The notes under the pieces: model-generated | Told to the model about the DNA's origin: nothing | Seen by the model: the letters and a program-made list of their open reading frames with translations, nothing else | The model's database searches: none | Part shown: one piece after another, positions 10,441 to 22,900 of the stretch | How positions within the stretch are numbered: the stretch's first letter is position 1 | Layout of the letters: each line of letters opens with the position of its first letter | Translations under genes and position numbers: made by a program | Source: Pieris napi | Lineage: Eukaryota > Arthropoda > Insecta > Lepidoptera > Pieridae | NCBI RefSeq assembly: GCF_905475465.1 | Contig: NC_062254.1 | Location: forward strand, 1,446,001 to 1,510,000 | Reading direction: 5' to 3' | DNA length: 64,000 nucleotides

Positions 10441-10787
10441 TTTTTTTGGCATTAGTACTTCGGCTGTTGGGAATACATTTGTTACATGAGTTTATTTTGT
10501 TTATGAATTATGGAAAGAATATATATTTCGCTCACTGGTTGATTATTATATGCCTGATTTATTTAAGCAATATCATCCAGCTACCAGAGTGATAATAGAT
10601 GGTACAGAAATACCCATATCAAAGTCAAGCCATATCAAGGGTTTTTTACCCTACAGGGCAACAATTAACATTTAGTAGCTACGAACACCACAACACTATA
10701 AAATTATGGGTGGGCGCTAAATCTGGTGGCATTTGTTCAGTGCTCTACCGGTGACCATCAAATAACTGAAAGAAGTTCCCTTTTAGC
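10441..10787 (+). pseudogene. Decayed PIF/Harbinger transposase fragment
   Basis: Translated pieces match the DDE_Tnp_4 (PIF/Harbinger) nuclease: FGISTSAVGNTFVT, then YYMPDLFKQYHPATRVIIDG and TEIPISKSSH, then in another frame QQLTFSSYEHHNTIKL and VGAKSGGICSV. In-frame stops (for example after FVT and after YR) and at least one frameshift show it is dead. The IIDGTEIPI block carries the first catalytic Asp of the family. No terminal repeats were identified around it. Confidence 0.75.
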
Positions 10788-11629
10788 TGTTAGTGATGAA
10801 AAAGATGCAATTATTCAATTGTGTTATGCTATGTAATTTTAAAGAAGGAATTGTAGAATAAAAGTCCAAAGTTATCAGTGGGTTTATTGTATCTAAGTTA
10901 TTGTTATAAATATATTTATGAAGTATGGCCTTTTTAAAATATTTTACATAAAATTTGTCCAATACTTTTAACATATGATTGATAAAATTCTTCATCCCTA
11001 TCCTCATAAAAAATGTTCAATGAATTTTTAAAAATATCCAATGTGAGTCGAATGAGAACGTGACAAGATCTGCCTTTCTTCCTTTTGAAGAAGCGCCCCG
11101 AGTCTTCAATTCTGCTTTATATTATGGAACAGTCCATGTCGAATACATACATACAGTTTTCACTTGTAAACACTTTTTAAGATTTACGAAATCGTATTGA
11201 AGATTAAAGTAAGAATTGCTGAAAACTGAGAGCGTATTGTTATGGGTCAAGCGATGATAGCGACATCTGCAATTAGCTTTGCGTTCCTCCGACCTCCATT
11301 AACACAGCCTTTCCAATTTCCATTAATTTATTTATATACATATATCATTTTTACAGTTTTATTCAAATGTTTGTTGTTTGTGGTCGACAAACGATTTGAC
11401 AGTTGTCATTGTTGTTCAACAATTCATAGAAGTTACTTTTTACACTTGCCAATTACGAATTACGATATTTATGTGAATTGTGACTCATTTCTCGTTGATT
11501 AAAGTAATCAAACTTAAACAACTAATAATTTATTAAAGCATAGTTATTAGTATTTTACACACTAAAAGGCTTTGAGCCCTAATTTTTTTTGTCCAAAGTT
11601 ATTATAAAGCCGTCAAACTGGGGAACGAA
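10788..11629. other. Intergenic region 5' of CHMP1
   Basis: No supported gene. It should contain the CHMP1 promoter and 5' UTR in its right part. A minus-strand open stretch at about 11110-10938 has no start or recognisable family. Confidence 0.4.
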
Positions 11630-13207
11630 ATGTCTTCATCCGCTATGGAAAGTATCCTTTTTAAAGTAGTATTATTTAGTTTTATACTTATTGTTGAGGT
11701 ATAGGTAAAGGTAAGTCATATGTTTTGATCCTAGTTTAAATCTATCCTACAGTTATTGATTCCTTAACGCGCATAAACAGAACATTTATTTAATTTAAAA
11801 TTTGCTGTGAAAGAGTTAGAACGAAATTCAAAAAAATGTGAAAAGGAAGAAAAAATTGAAAAAGAGAAGGCGAAGAAGGCTATACAAAAAGGTAATATGG
11901 AGGGTGCAAGAATTCATGCAGAGAACGCAATACGTCAAAAGAATCAGGCTCTTAATTATCTACGCATGTCTGCAAGAGTTGATGCTGTATCAAGTAGAGT
12001 GCAGACAGCTCTTACTACTAGAAAGGTATGATGGAGAAGAACTTATTAAAGTTCTACTAATTCAAATTTCTGATTTGACTAAGACTGAAATCAGATATAG
12101 TAATAAGACCATATATACTTTTTTTATTCTTCTTATTCTGTTTTATGAACTATTTTTTTTACTAATTAACTTTTTTTCAAATAATAAATGTACACATATA
12201 ATCACAAAATAGTCTGTACCACATATTGTATGATAATATATATTCAATTTTAATTTGTCCTGCTTAACTTTGATTATAATGTAACATTTTCTTTTTTATT
12301 GTAGGTCACAACATCAATGGCGGGTGTTGTTAAAGCAATGGATGCAGCAATGAAATCAATGAATTTGGAAAAAATTTCAAACCTAATGGACAAATTTGAG
12401 AGTCAGTTTGAGGATCTTGATGTACAATCATCATACATGGAGAATGCTATGTCACAAACCACAACAACTACAGTGCCTCAGGGTGATGTTGATAATCTTT
12501 TGCAGCAAGTGGCTGATGAAGCTGGGTATGCCTTTTTAGATTTCCATCATCCTCTTTTTCTTTTTAAAGTCTTATGTTCTCGGTAGTTATTTTTATGTAC
12601 AATCTTAGTAAATTCACACACCATTCCATTGTGCAAAATCCTGCAAGGTCACGCAACCTCTAATGTGTGGTAGTTAAAAGTCCCCGCATCAACTTACAAT
12701 AAAAAAAAATTTAGTTCATCTAATGAGAGGCCCACTCATTTACCTTTGTAACCATGAATGGGGTGCAGTGTTTGTAGGGCTGGAATAGATCCTTGACTAG
12801 ACAGCCTTTTGGACTAACCTATGATCAATCAAATTTTTCTGATCATTAGGCTTCTAATTATATGGGCACAATGACTCACAAGTACAAAAATAAGACACTA
12901 TCTTATCAGAATTTATGTCAAAACAATCAACTTCTTTTGTGGTCCCCCTTTATGCTTATTACTATACTTAATATATTAATTTTGTATTAAATAACTATAC
13001 TATAGGGAAGAAAAATCATTTCCAAAATACTAAACATTGTTTGCCCTATATTTATTGTTTGTACTAAAACCATTTCATTTTAGTTTGGAGCTCAACATGG
13101 AACTGCCTTCTGGAATACCAAGTACCTCTATTGGAACAGCAACAGTTGTGTCACAGGAACAAGATGAGTTAACACAGAGACTTGCTAGATTAAGACAGGC
13201 TGAATAA
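11630..13207 (+). CDS. Chmp1: Charged multivesicular body protein 1 (ESCRT-III, Vps46 family)
   Basis: Four coding exons: 11630-11651, 11781-12025, 12305-12525 and 13084-13207. They give 203 residues, the length of Drosophila Chmp1. The first coding exon is only 22 nt (MSSSAMEK, the Lys codon split), then HLFNLKFAVKELERNSKKCE. The core is the basic helical ESCRT-III hairpin (KKAIQKGNMEGARIHAENAI, RMSARVDAVSSRVQTAL). The acidic C-terminal half (DKFESQFEDLDVQSSYMENA, DVDNLLQQVADEAG) ends in a MIM1 motif, DELTQRLARLRQAE, that binds MIT domains such as VPS4. The protein acts on endosomes and at the midbody in membrane scission and recruits the VPS4 ATPase. Identity across the whole length is unmistakable. 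The frame runs cleanly through all splice junctions. Confidence 0.96.
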
Positions 13208-13808
13208 TATATACTTGTACAGATCTTTTATAAGTCCACTATGTGATACAGGCAATAAACATATGAAGTCTACAATAGACCCAAATTACCATTTGGACTA
13301 CACCATGTTGAATTTGGAGCAAACTACCTATTTATAAATTTTTTAACAGTGTATATAATAATCCTTAACCTATTCTAAAATCAACTAATTTGGACTTCTG
13401 AAAGTTCAGTTCAATTGAGTAAAGTCCTTGTACAATTATCTAAAATGACTTCATTCCACATTACTGATTATACATAAAAACTTAATAGAATTAAAAGATA
13501 TTATTTTGTTATTTTCCTTTTGTAATAAGTGTATTATAATATTATGAAAGGGTTCTATTTATATGCAATTAAAAGCTTTTGAGTTATTTGAATTGTTTTA
13601 TTCACTAAATCATTATTCAAAAATAGTTGACATTTGGCACTAGGTTAGTGTCACCCAGGAGGTGATTATCATCAGGCACAAATATTTCGAGAGTTTGCTG
13701 CAGTAAAATGTAGGATATAATAGTTTAGTAACTACATGGAAGTTAGTCGACGACCTATGTTCGCGATTCCAGAGCAATTTTGGATGACAATAATAGTTAA
13801 GTATTGTG
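13208..13808. other. CHMP1 3' UTR and intergenic sequence
   Basis: AT-rich sequence after the CHMP1 stop. It holds the proposed poly(A) signal and no further gene. Confidence 0.4.
13254..13259 (+). terminator. CHMP1 polyadenylation signal
   Basis: AATAAA 47 bases after the CHMP1 stop codon, the nearest canonical signal. A later one could also be used. Confidence 0.5.
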
Positions 13809-14450
13809 TTATGGCCGATTTACACGTATTAAGTTGACTAAAAATTTACTAAATATTAACTTAATTTTAAGTAACTTGACCCGTGTAGACAGTGAATTTA
13901 GTAAGAAGTTGCAAGTTAAAATTTAGTTGCAACTAAACAAGGTAGAATAGAATTTTGTCTATTTTTCGGTTAAGTTGGTGGGCGTGGCTAATCACTTGAC
14001 ACGTTTGGACAGGCAAAATTTAGTTAAATTTAAGTGAAAAGCATAAGCTGGCGGAGTCATTGCAAAGCTATGCTTTTGCTTTCGGCGCTGGAAGCTCAAA
14101 AACATATCCAAAACTATTTGTCCGAAATGCGTATACAACAATTAATGAACAGTAGTAGAACCCCTTCGCCAATGAATAATAGTAGCCGTTTTACTCCTTC
14201 GCCTTCTTCAAATACGTATTACGTTGAGTCCCCAGAACCTTCACAATCATGTATTGGAGCATACAATACAGTAAATCCCCAATCAGGAAGAGAAAATCCT
14301 ATAATATTTTGTTCTGTGGTCGTCCATCTTGAGCGAATAAATGAGTTTAACTAATTATTTAGTATTTTTACGTGTAAACGGTTACTTAAAATTAAATCAC
14401 TTGAAATTTAGTTAAGACTTGGCAACTTAATACGTGTAAATCAGCCTTTA
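13809..14450. mobile_element. PIF/Harbinger-like non-autonomous transposon
   Basis: A 636-bp element (13812-14447) with terminal inverted repeats: GGCCGATTTACACGTATTAA at the left and its near-perfect complement at the right (TTAATACGTGTAAATCAGCC), extending inward past 24 bp. It is flanked by TTA on both sides, a TWA-type duplication as in PIF/Harbinger. The interior at 14034-14354 (+) encodes 106 residues with a Gln/Ser/Pro-rich tail (RTPSPMNNSSRFTPSPSS), like the C-terminus of the accessory Myb/MADF protein of such elements. That assignment is tentative. Confidence 0.75.
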
Positions 14451-16962
14451 GCGCCTTTCGCAGACATAATCGCCGGTTTCAGCTGTCTAATTTGTTCTTA
14501 TATAAGCACTCAAAAGTGATTTGATATTTTCATAAAATAAAACACAATTTGGATGATATAATTATAATAACATGAATAAACAACAAATTACAATGGTAAG
14601 AGGAGCACAGATGGTTTAATGGCAGTATCGTCACGAAGGAACTTACGCTCAACTTTCCAATAATCTTTTGAATGTGAATTTTTTATAGACAAGTAAAACA
14701 TTTTGTGTAAAATCATGGACTGTCGACCATTAATATTTAAAATCTTATTCAATTGGATAATACTATTGGAAAGTTAAGCTGGAACTTATTTTACTAAGGG
14801 TAAAGGTTGAGAGTCTAGAATTATCGCGAAGTACCTATGACTCCGTGTGTCAAACTTAACGCAGTCTCTACTCTGAATATTAGGGTTAGATCTTTGGTAA
14901 CCGAACAGAAAACTATGCTATACATATTTTTAAAGCTTGTTTTTACAAGTTTAGGAGATTCAAAACGAGACTTAGTGCTAAGTGATGTCAAAAACGTATT
15001 GGGTTTCACACTAGTCATAGTTCGCGCCATCGTTTTTTAATCTTAACCTAACATTCAAATCAACCTAATATGGCATTCCTTTATCATCAACCTCCGAATT
15101 AAACACGAATAATTAGAGGTTAATTTTGAATAAATTTAGAAAACATAAATCATAGACTAAATTTTATAAATTATAGTCTGTATAGATTTCCTAATCGTTT
15201 GTATAAATTCCTTAGTTTTTGTCCTAAAACCAAATGACTAAATGTGTGATGTAGACAATGCTAATACTAAATTAAGATCTCTTTTGACTTGTATTCAAAA
15301 TACTGTTAGGAAACACGCCATTAAATAGCTATTTGCACTTAATAATACTCTGAAAACTGAGCTATGGTTCTCATTTTTTAACTTCGATAGATATTTATAT
15401 TCGATAATGGAATATCTTTTTTCACCTGCGTGGCAAATTATATTTGGATCTAATTAGAAGCAAGTCTGATTTTATGATAGATATAATATATGGTAACATC
15501 TAATTTGGCGTCACCTTTTCCATACAAATTCAACTAATGTAAGATCAGAAACGCTTTTTTGTCGATCAATTTAGATGAAGTTTCATGTTCGCTAACATGA
15601 TACCGAATTTTGTGCATTATATACAGGGTGGCCATGGCTTTTTGACCACCTGTATATCATAAATAACAAACTCAAATTATCGTTGCTAAAAAACGAGAAT
15701 CAAGCCCGTGACTTAGATAGTAATTCACGTAAAGCTATAAATTAGGTAAGTTTGTAGTGTTTGGTTAATTTGTTTAGCTAATCCCAACGTCTCACTTTTT
15801 GTTAAATATTTTCGAAATAAATATAGCCTCTGAATAGTGGAATTCTTATGGTTGAAGATTTTGAAATCAGTCCAGTATTTTATTCAATAAAAACAGATGT
15901 TTAGTATTATTTGAAATAAAATGATATCGCCTTTAATGACACCATGGAAAATTAACACATGACGTTTGACACGAGACGTGCGAGTCGAGATTTACGTCAA
16001 AAGTCTCTTGTTATGTCAGGTTTTTGACATAAGAGAGTAATACTTAGCAATAAATCCTTAGAAGTACCGGTTTCCTTAAGTTCTTTTAGAACTAAGCTAA
16101 TACTGCTGACATGCCGCTGCGAGTTTAATACATATGAAAAATACTATTATTACTTATCCATATACCTTTATCCATAAAAAACTAAATTTGTTTAATTACA
16201 CTGTTCTAACTTAAATACTTTTGTCTCTTTCTGTCACATTGTTTATGCTGTGATGAAAAGAGACTTTAGTACTTCAGTCAAAATGGTGTAATTGAACTAC
16301 TTTTTTCTGATTAAAGGGTTTCTAGATAGAGCGTCGAAAAAAAGACTAAATACATCCGTGTATGTGTGTATGTGCGTGTACCTGTTTTACACGAAACAGC
16401 GTTTGTTTGTGTAATTTACGAAATTATGTCTTTATTCTTATAACGAAATGAGAACATTGTTTTTTTTCGTCTTAGTGTTGGGCAAATTTATGGTTTCCAT
16501 CTGGTCTCAGTATTTATTTTCTCTAGTTATGATTTAGTTTATATCCTTTTTACCCAATTTATAGCTTCTAGTGGAAGTTTGGTAATAGCATTATAAAACC
16601 CTTACAAACAGTATTGTTATAACCTAAGGTAAAATGTATCAAAACTATTTGGTCGAGGCAAACGTGAAGTCTTAAACTAATATTGGTACAAAACGTGGTT
16701 TTTCGATTAGAAAGTTAAGGGATAATAGGAACGATTCAGCTACGATCCGTTTTATATAGGAACCCTTCTTTGTATGAGATGTGTTTTGTTACTAATTAAT
16801 GTTATAAATGTGAAATTGTTTTTGAAATTTAATACATGAGTTTTCAAAATCGTACCGGATATAAGATTTCTCAAAACATGTCGTCTACCCGTTTTTAAAC
16901 GTTTTTTTGTAAGTACCCGCAAGTTAATACACAATTTCACATTTACAATTCCATATTACGTG
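14451..16962. other. Intergenic region between CHMP1 and spermine synthase
   Basis: Both genes end here (tail-to-tail). It contains a weak inverted pair (AACTTTCCAATAATC near 14650 against TATTGGAAAGTT near 14765), a short hairpin built on ATATACAGG near 15619-15657, and the fold-back element at 16190-16298. Several short open frames have no recognisable product. Confidence 0.45.
16190..16298. repeat. Fold-back (palindromic) MITE-like repeat
   Basis: About 45-bp imperfect arms face each other: AATTACACTGTT...GTCTCTTTCTGTCAC against GTGATGAAAAGAGAC...ATGGTGTAATTGAA. A related sequence sits at about 54585-54665 (CTGTCTCTTTTATCACGTGA). Confidence 0.55.
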
Positions 16963-19900
16963 TTATTCTTGTGTGAATCCTATCTGGTAGAATATCCAGT
17001 CCTCATAGAACGAAGGCACAAAGGCTTTAGTCTTGGAGAATGTGACGGATGGCTTCATTTTCATCAGCACTTGTTCATACATCTCCAAGGAATCAGAAGA
17101 TGTGGCCCCATTACCCTAAAAGAACAAGTTAATATCATTTTTATTTTTAAGAGTACACAGCATTTTAAGTACATGAGTATATTATTTGTATACTCTATAT
17201 AGACTGTACCGAATCTAATTATAAATAAATCAGTGACCGTGCGTTATAAGGCAGAGGCTCATCTGATGTTAATGGGCGGCGGTATCACTTAACATTGCCA
17301 GAATGCTCGCAAGTGCGTTGCCGGCCTTTTTAGAATTGGTACGCTCATAATGTTTATGTACCAGCTGCAAACATATATTTTGACGTGATAACGTCTTATA
17401 AATCGATGAACGCCAGCTGCACGTGCAAAAAAAAACAATAACTCATTGTCACGCTCCGCCTGAGCCGAGCGTGCAAGCGAGAGCGCGGAACGTGACGTAC
17501 GATAGAGAGACACGATCGGCCTAAAGGCCGATTTACATTATCATTAGTGTTTAGGAGAGTGCTTTAGGATAGTACTTTAGTTGAAACATGTAAACGCTAC
17601 TTGCTTTAGTAAACGCTACGCTAAAGAACTTGCCTTTCAAGTTGTACTAAAGCACTCTCCTAAACACTAAGATAATGTAAATCGGCCTTAAGATAATGTA
17701 AATCGGCCTTAAGCGTTTGGCTTGTGACGCATTTATCTTTAGTAATTAATAGCACATTGTTACTTGTAATTAATCTAAATAGTTTAAGTAAAAAAAATAT
17801 TTTAATTAACGAATGCAAATATATGTTAATCTATTGATTTTTTTTAAATGTTCAATTAGTTCTTTTGAAATACAAAATAATTTAGTGATAATAATTCAAT
17901 TCAAATTATCCGTAACCGACTTTACAGATAACCAAATTGTTTTTACTGAAGTTATTCTTTCGTTTTTAATAGAATAACGAGCAAATGAATCTACGAGACG
18001 CAAAAAAAGGGCAGACATCGCAGCCTATAGACACCCATTTTAGTGTGTGCGTTGCTGGCCTTTAAATTTTTATGCAACCTGTAGATTAGATTCATATTAT
18101 ACATGTATATTTTGTAAGCTTAATAAATATTTTTTTTAAAATTAAAAGTTTTACATGTAAACATACGAAAAAATATGTCTCGACTTACGTCGTTTCGATT
18201 TACGTCGCGTATTTCGAGAACCTAACATGCCGAAAGTACGCGAACTGTATGTACTTGCTTATTTCAAAAGGCAGACATTGACCGCTATTACTACACGTGC
18301 CCAACTGGGATTAACCTTCTAAAGAGGGCATAAATTATTCGCTGTCATTAGGAGAAGAAATGTATTGTCCGTTGAGTAAACCAACTAATGTTCAACTATT
18401 TGTTAATGCCTAGAATTACTTAATGATCCTAGTCCTTGGGATTGATTTGCTCCAGTTGAAACAATTTGTATGACAATACTTGGCGATTAAAAGGAGTGGC
18501 GGAAAGTTTCTTGCCAGTTCTTCCTACCCGCTCTACGCCCTTGACTTGCGAATTGGTAGTAAATGTAAATTTACAATTAATTTAACTTCTTTCTGACAAT
18601 TCATAAGTGTACTTGTGTATGAACAAAGATATTTTGAGTTTAGAGTTTAATTTATTCATTTTGTCAATAACTTTAAGTAGTTTTCCTAATTAATTCTTTG
18701 TTTAATTTCGTGTGTTTGAATTGATTTTTTTTTATTGTCCTGTTAGGACAGGATTGTATGTTTTGTATTGAATATATATAAATTTGTCATAAATCATATT
18801 GAACACCTATTTCAGTGGTTAAAGATATAAAAATTTCGATATACTTACGTGGGTCATAAATTTCCCAGTTGGCTTCAATATTTTAAAGGCCGAGTTCAAG
18901 ATGTTAATCATAAACTCCCAAAGTTCCCCGCAAGGCGCGTCAGAGATCGGAATGTCAGTCAGGTCACCGAATATGTAGTCCACTTTCTTGTTTTCCATTA
19001 TAAATTTCTTCACAGTTAACATACAATCTTCGACTATTATCTGAAAACAGTTTTTTTGACGTGATAACATATTATAATTCGATGGAGTCGGTGCTCGCAC
19101 GAAAAAACATGACTCATGCGGCGTCACCCCGCTCTGAGCCTTAAGGCTTGAAGTGCAAGCGAGAGCGCGGAACGAGGGACAAAGAGGCACAAATAATTGA
19201 CAAAATTGTATTTATGCGTACAATTGTAACTTGATCAATTCAATTGTGATTTCCGTTTACCTCCTTCTCTAAATCAATACAAAATATCTATCAAAGAAAT
19301 ACAGTTAAAATTTTAATTAAGAAAAAAAAAAAACGAAAGAACATTCCATCAGTATTCTCTTATGACGTTCAACGTTCAAATACCGTCAGTAAACCGACTT
19401 TATAGATTTTCTTTATAATAGGAGGCAAATGCGCCGGAGGCTCACCTCATGTTAAGTGACATTGCCAAAAGGTTCGCATGTGCGTTGCCAGCCTTTCAAG
19501 AATTAGTACGCTCTTAGGGTCCTAAGTCAGAAAGGTACTTCTTTATGCGATAGAAGATGCAGAGAGACCCTACATCTCTACGCAACGCTAAGAGATCAAG
19601 CACGAAAAGTGACTGGTCGTTGACGATTCGAAATGCTAAATTCAAACAAATTTATCTAAAAAATCCAGGGTACAACTGGATGATCGCAGCGCAAAGAGCT
19701 AAGTTATTTTTTACCTCATAGTTAGACCCCTTCCGCCGCTCTAGCACATCTCCGCAGATGGAATTAAGGTGCTTGTTGCAGGCCTTCATCACCATCTCAT
19801 CTATTTCCAGCATCCAGACATAGCGAGGTTTCTCCTTCAGCAGTTCGTACAGAAGAGCACCGTCACCACCACCTAATTGAAAGAAAACCAATCTGGACTT

Positions 19901-22900
19901 CAGATTTCTGAATCTTTTCCGCGATCATTATTTTCTAATAGGCAAGAACTACCTGTTCTGTGCCTGACACACGCGATTTGTCTAACGCATGAAATTCCTC
20001 ACGATTGTTTCCTACATAGTACGAACGAGTGTTATATACGAACATTGATGCACAGCCGGGGTTCGAACCTACGATTTTATGGTGAGAGTCGCACGATAAA
20101 TCACCTAGCTCTGCTTCCAGGTGATAAATGAAGTAAGTTTACGAGGGGATACACTGAAATTAGCGTCTTATCTGTAGTGGCTTTTACACTTTTTTTCCCA
20201 AGACTTAATTAATATTATTATATATAATTACTAGCTGCCCCCGCGAACTTCGTATCTCCATACCTTTTTAAAACATACCAACATGGAACACTCTGCTATG
20301 CTACCGGGAAGACAGTTCGGTTTTCCGGAATGAAAACATTCTAGGTTTTTCTGTGATTTGTTCTATACAAACCTCAGAGTTCAAGTCATAAGATTTGAAT
20401 TAACAAATAACAAATAGGGGTTGATCGTAGAGGGGTGAAAATTAAGGGTTGTATGTATTTTTGTATGCTGCATCATAAAAAATTCCAAAAACCTTCTACG
20501 AGTAGGTACTTAATCAGCCCCTTCGGGCATTGGACAACGCTAACTTACTCCTCTAATAGACAATGATTAGTAATAAATCAGTGGCGATACAACCTTTTAG
20601 GTCTGGGCCTCACATTTCTGAATCTGTTTCATGATAATTTGTCAATCCAATAGGCAAGTAGGTGATCAGCCTCCTGTGACTGACACACGCCGTCGACTTT
20701 GTTGGCTTTCCTCACGATGTTTTCCTTCACCGTTTGAGCGAATATTAAATGCGGACATAGAAAGTCCAAAAGCCCAGCTGGGGATTGAACCTACGACCTC
20801 AAGGATGAGAGTCGCACACTGAAGCCATTAGGCCAACACAGACAATGATCAGTGTTCGTGTATTGCTAGCGTATACTCAGTTCTATAACAACTAAAACAA
20901 AATTTGATAACTCAATAATAAACTGTTTTATTATTGCTATATATATAACGACTATAGCTACATATAACGACTATGTTATTTATTATGACTTTAAAAAAAA
21001 GGGATAAGTAAAAAGTTGGCTCCCTTTTTCATAATAAAGTATAAAAGTAAGCGTTGAATAGTTTTACTAAAGTATTTCATTATCACGGCGTAAACACAAT
21101 TTGGCAGATAAAGACGAAAATGTTCTTAAGTTCAAAGATGAAAACTGATTCAGTTTTTGTGAACGGGGTACAATATACGGAGACGAACAATCAGACTTAA
21201 TTTTTTTTATGTTTAACAGGCCACCGCCCATGGGCAGTCACATAGCCAGAAGGCTCGCAAGTAGCCGGCCTTTTAAGAATTGGTGCGCTTTTTTCTCGAA
21301 GGACCATAAGTCAAATTGGTTCAGAAATAATTCAGCAAAAACTGCCTTAAAAAACGCTTAGTTGTGGAACGACGGACGTCGAGGTGATACGGGAGGTATT
21401 TTGTATTCTGCCTCGACGTCCGATGACGAAAATCAGCTGCAGGTATTAATCCGAACAACTCTTAAAGTTTTCATAAGTTCTCACGTTATTATACTAAGTC
21501 ATAATGTTCTGGCATGGAAACACAATAATATACCTATGATATTGATTACGTAAAAAAAAGTCTTATCGTAACATGTAGTGAACAAAAAATCTAATTATAA
21601 AAATAATTAAGTTTTTTAATTATTCTGTTTAACTAATATTAATTAAGTCATTAAAAAAAATATGAAGAGTACGAAATAAATAAATAAGTACTATCATGTG
21701 AATTTTAAGGTGAAACCAATTACTTTAGTTACTACCCCGTTTATGAATTTCATTTATTTCAAATTAAATTTCATATATTAATAATCTGTGAACAATAAAG
21801 TATGTCAGTTTTTCCTATATTTTCATGTTTTGCACAAATCACATCAAAGTTAAAAATTTACAGATTAATACGTTTAAATTGACACCCACTTGGACTTTAA
21901 AGCGTAGACGAAGACGAAGTTATGCCGACAGCTAAGATTAGATTATTCGATAGATTACAATCTACCGAATAATTATTATAATACGTTAAATTGTAAACAG
22001 TACGTTGAGGTTCACAATCTTTCGACAGTTCACAATCTTGCGAGATAGTGTTTACAATTTTACGGTGACATATACAAATCGACCTTAGCTGGCTTCGGGC
22101 CAATTAGTGGTAAGAGAGGTCGAGGATCATCCCTTTAAATCGTAGGAAGAGCAGCAATTTCCAATGTACCTAGAGATAATTCCCGCCAACCGACCATTGA
22201 CCATATTTACATAGCTTACAACTTACCGAGAATAACGATTTCTTTTCCCTCGTAGCTTTCTTTGCCTCTTTGCATTAATGTTTCTGTGTAAACTAGATCC
22301 GCTTCTGAAATATCTGAAAACAAAGTAGGTAATAATATAAACTTATGTTAAATGCGCACATAGACACAAAGTCCATTGGTGCACAGCCGAGGATCGAACC
22401 TACGACGACGGATGAGAGTCGCACGCTAAACCCAATAAGGCTGCGCGTTTTCAAATGCATAAAATAAAATATTTACTCAACATAATTTCGTTTATAGCTA
22501 GTTTGAAGATTAAGAGTGCAAGATTATAATAGTTATAAGTTCGTTGATTTAGTACAAAACAAAATATATCGACATTAAAACCTCCTTAGCTTAACTTATG
22601 ATATTAAATTTGTAAACTAAAAATATTGAGTAATGAAATGAACGAAGGTCTGAGGTGCTGGAAAAATTGGTTAAGAAACTAGACCTTTGCCAAAATCATA
22701 TCAAAAATCAATACACACGATACATTTGCTTACTTTATAAGCGCCAAAAGTCAATGGACTCTAGGAATTTATCGTCGGAACAGGCATATAAGGCAACTAC
22801 TGCAGGCCACCTATTATGAATATACATATATGAATGTATATATAATATACCAAAAGGTCATTCAATTCAAAAACTTATTAAACCTAAAATTGATTTGACG

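Noticed and set aside
11242..11502. 86-codon open frame upstream of CHMP1
   Set aside because: Hydrophobic AT-rich composition, no family and no splice or homology support.
11838..12212. Lys/Arg-rich open frame overlapping CHMP1 exon 2
   Set aside because: Out of frame with the clearly conserved CHMP1 protein and running on into the intron.
14821..15040. Overlapping open frames on both strands
   Set aside because: Short, mutually overlapping, without recognisable product or splice context.
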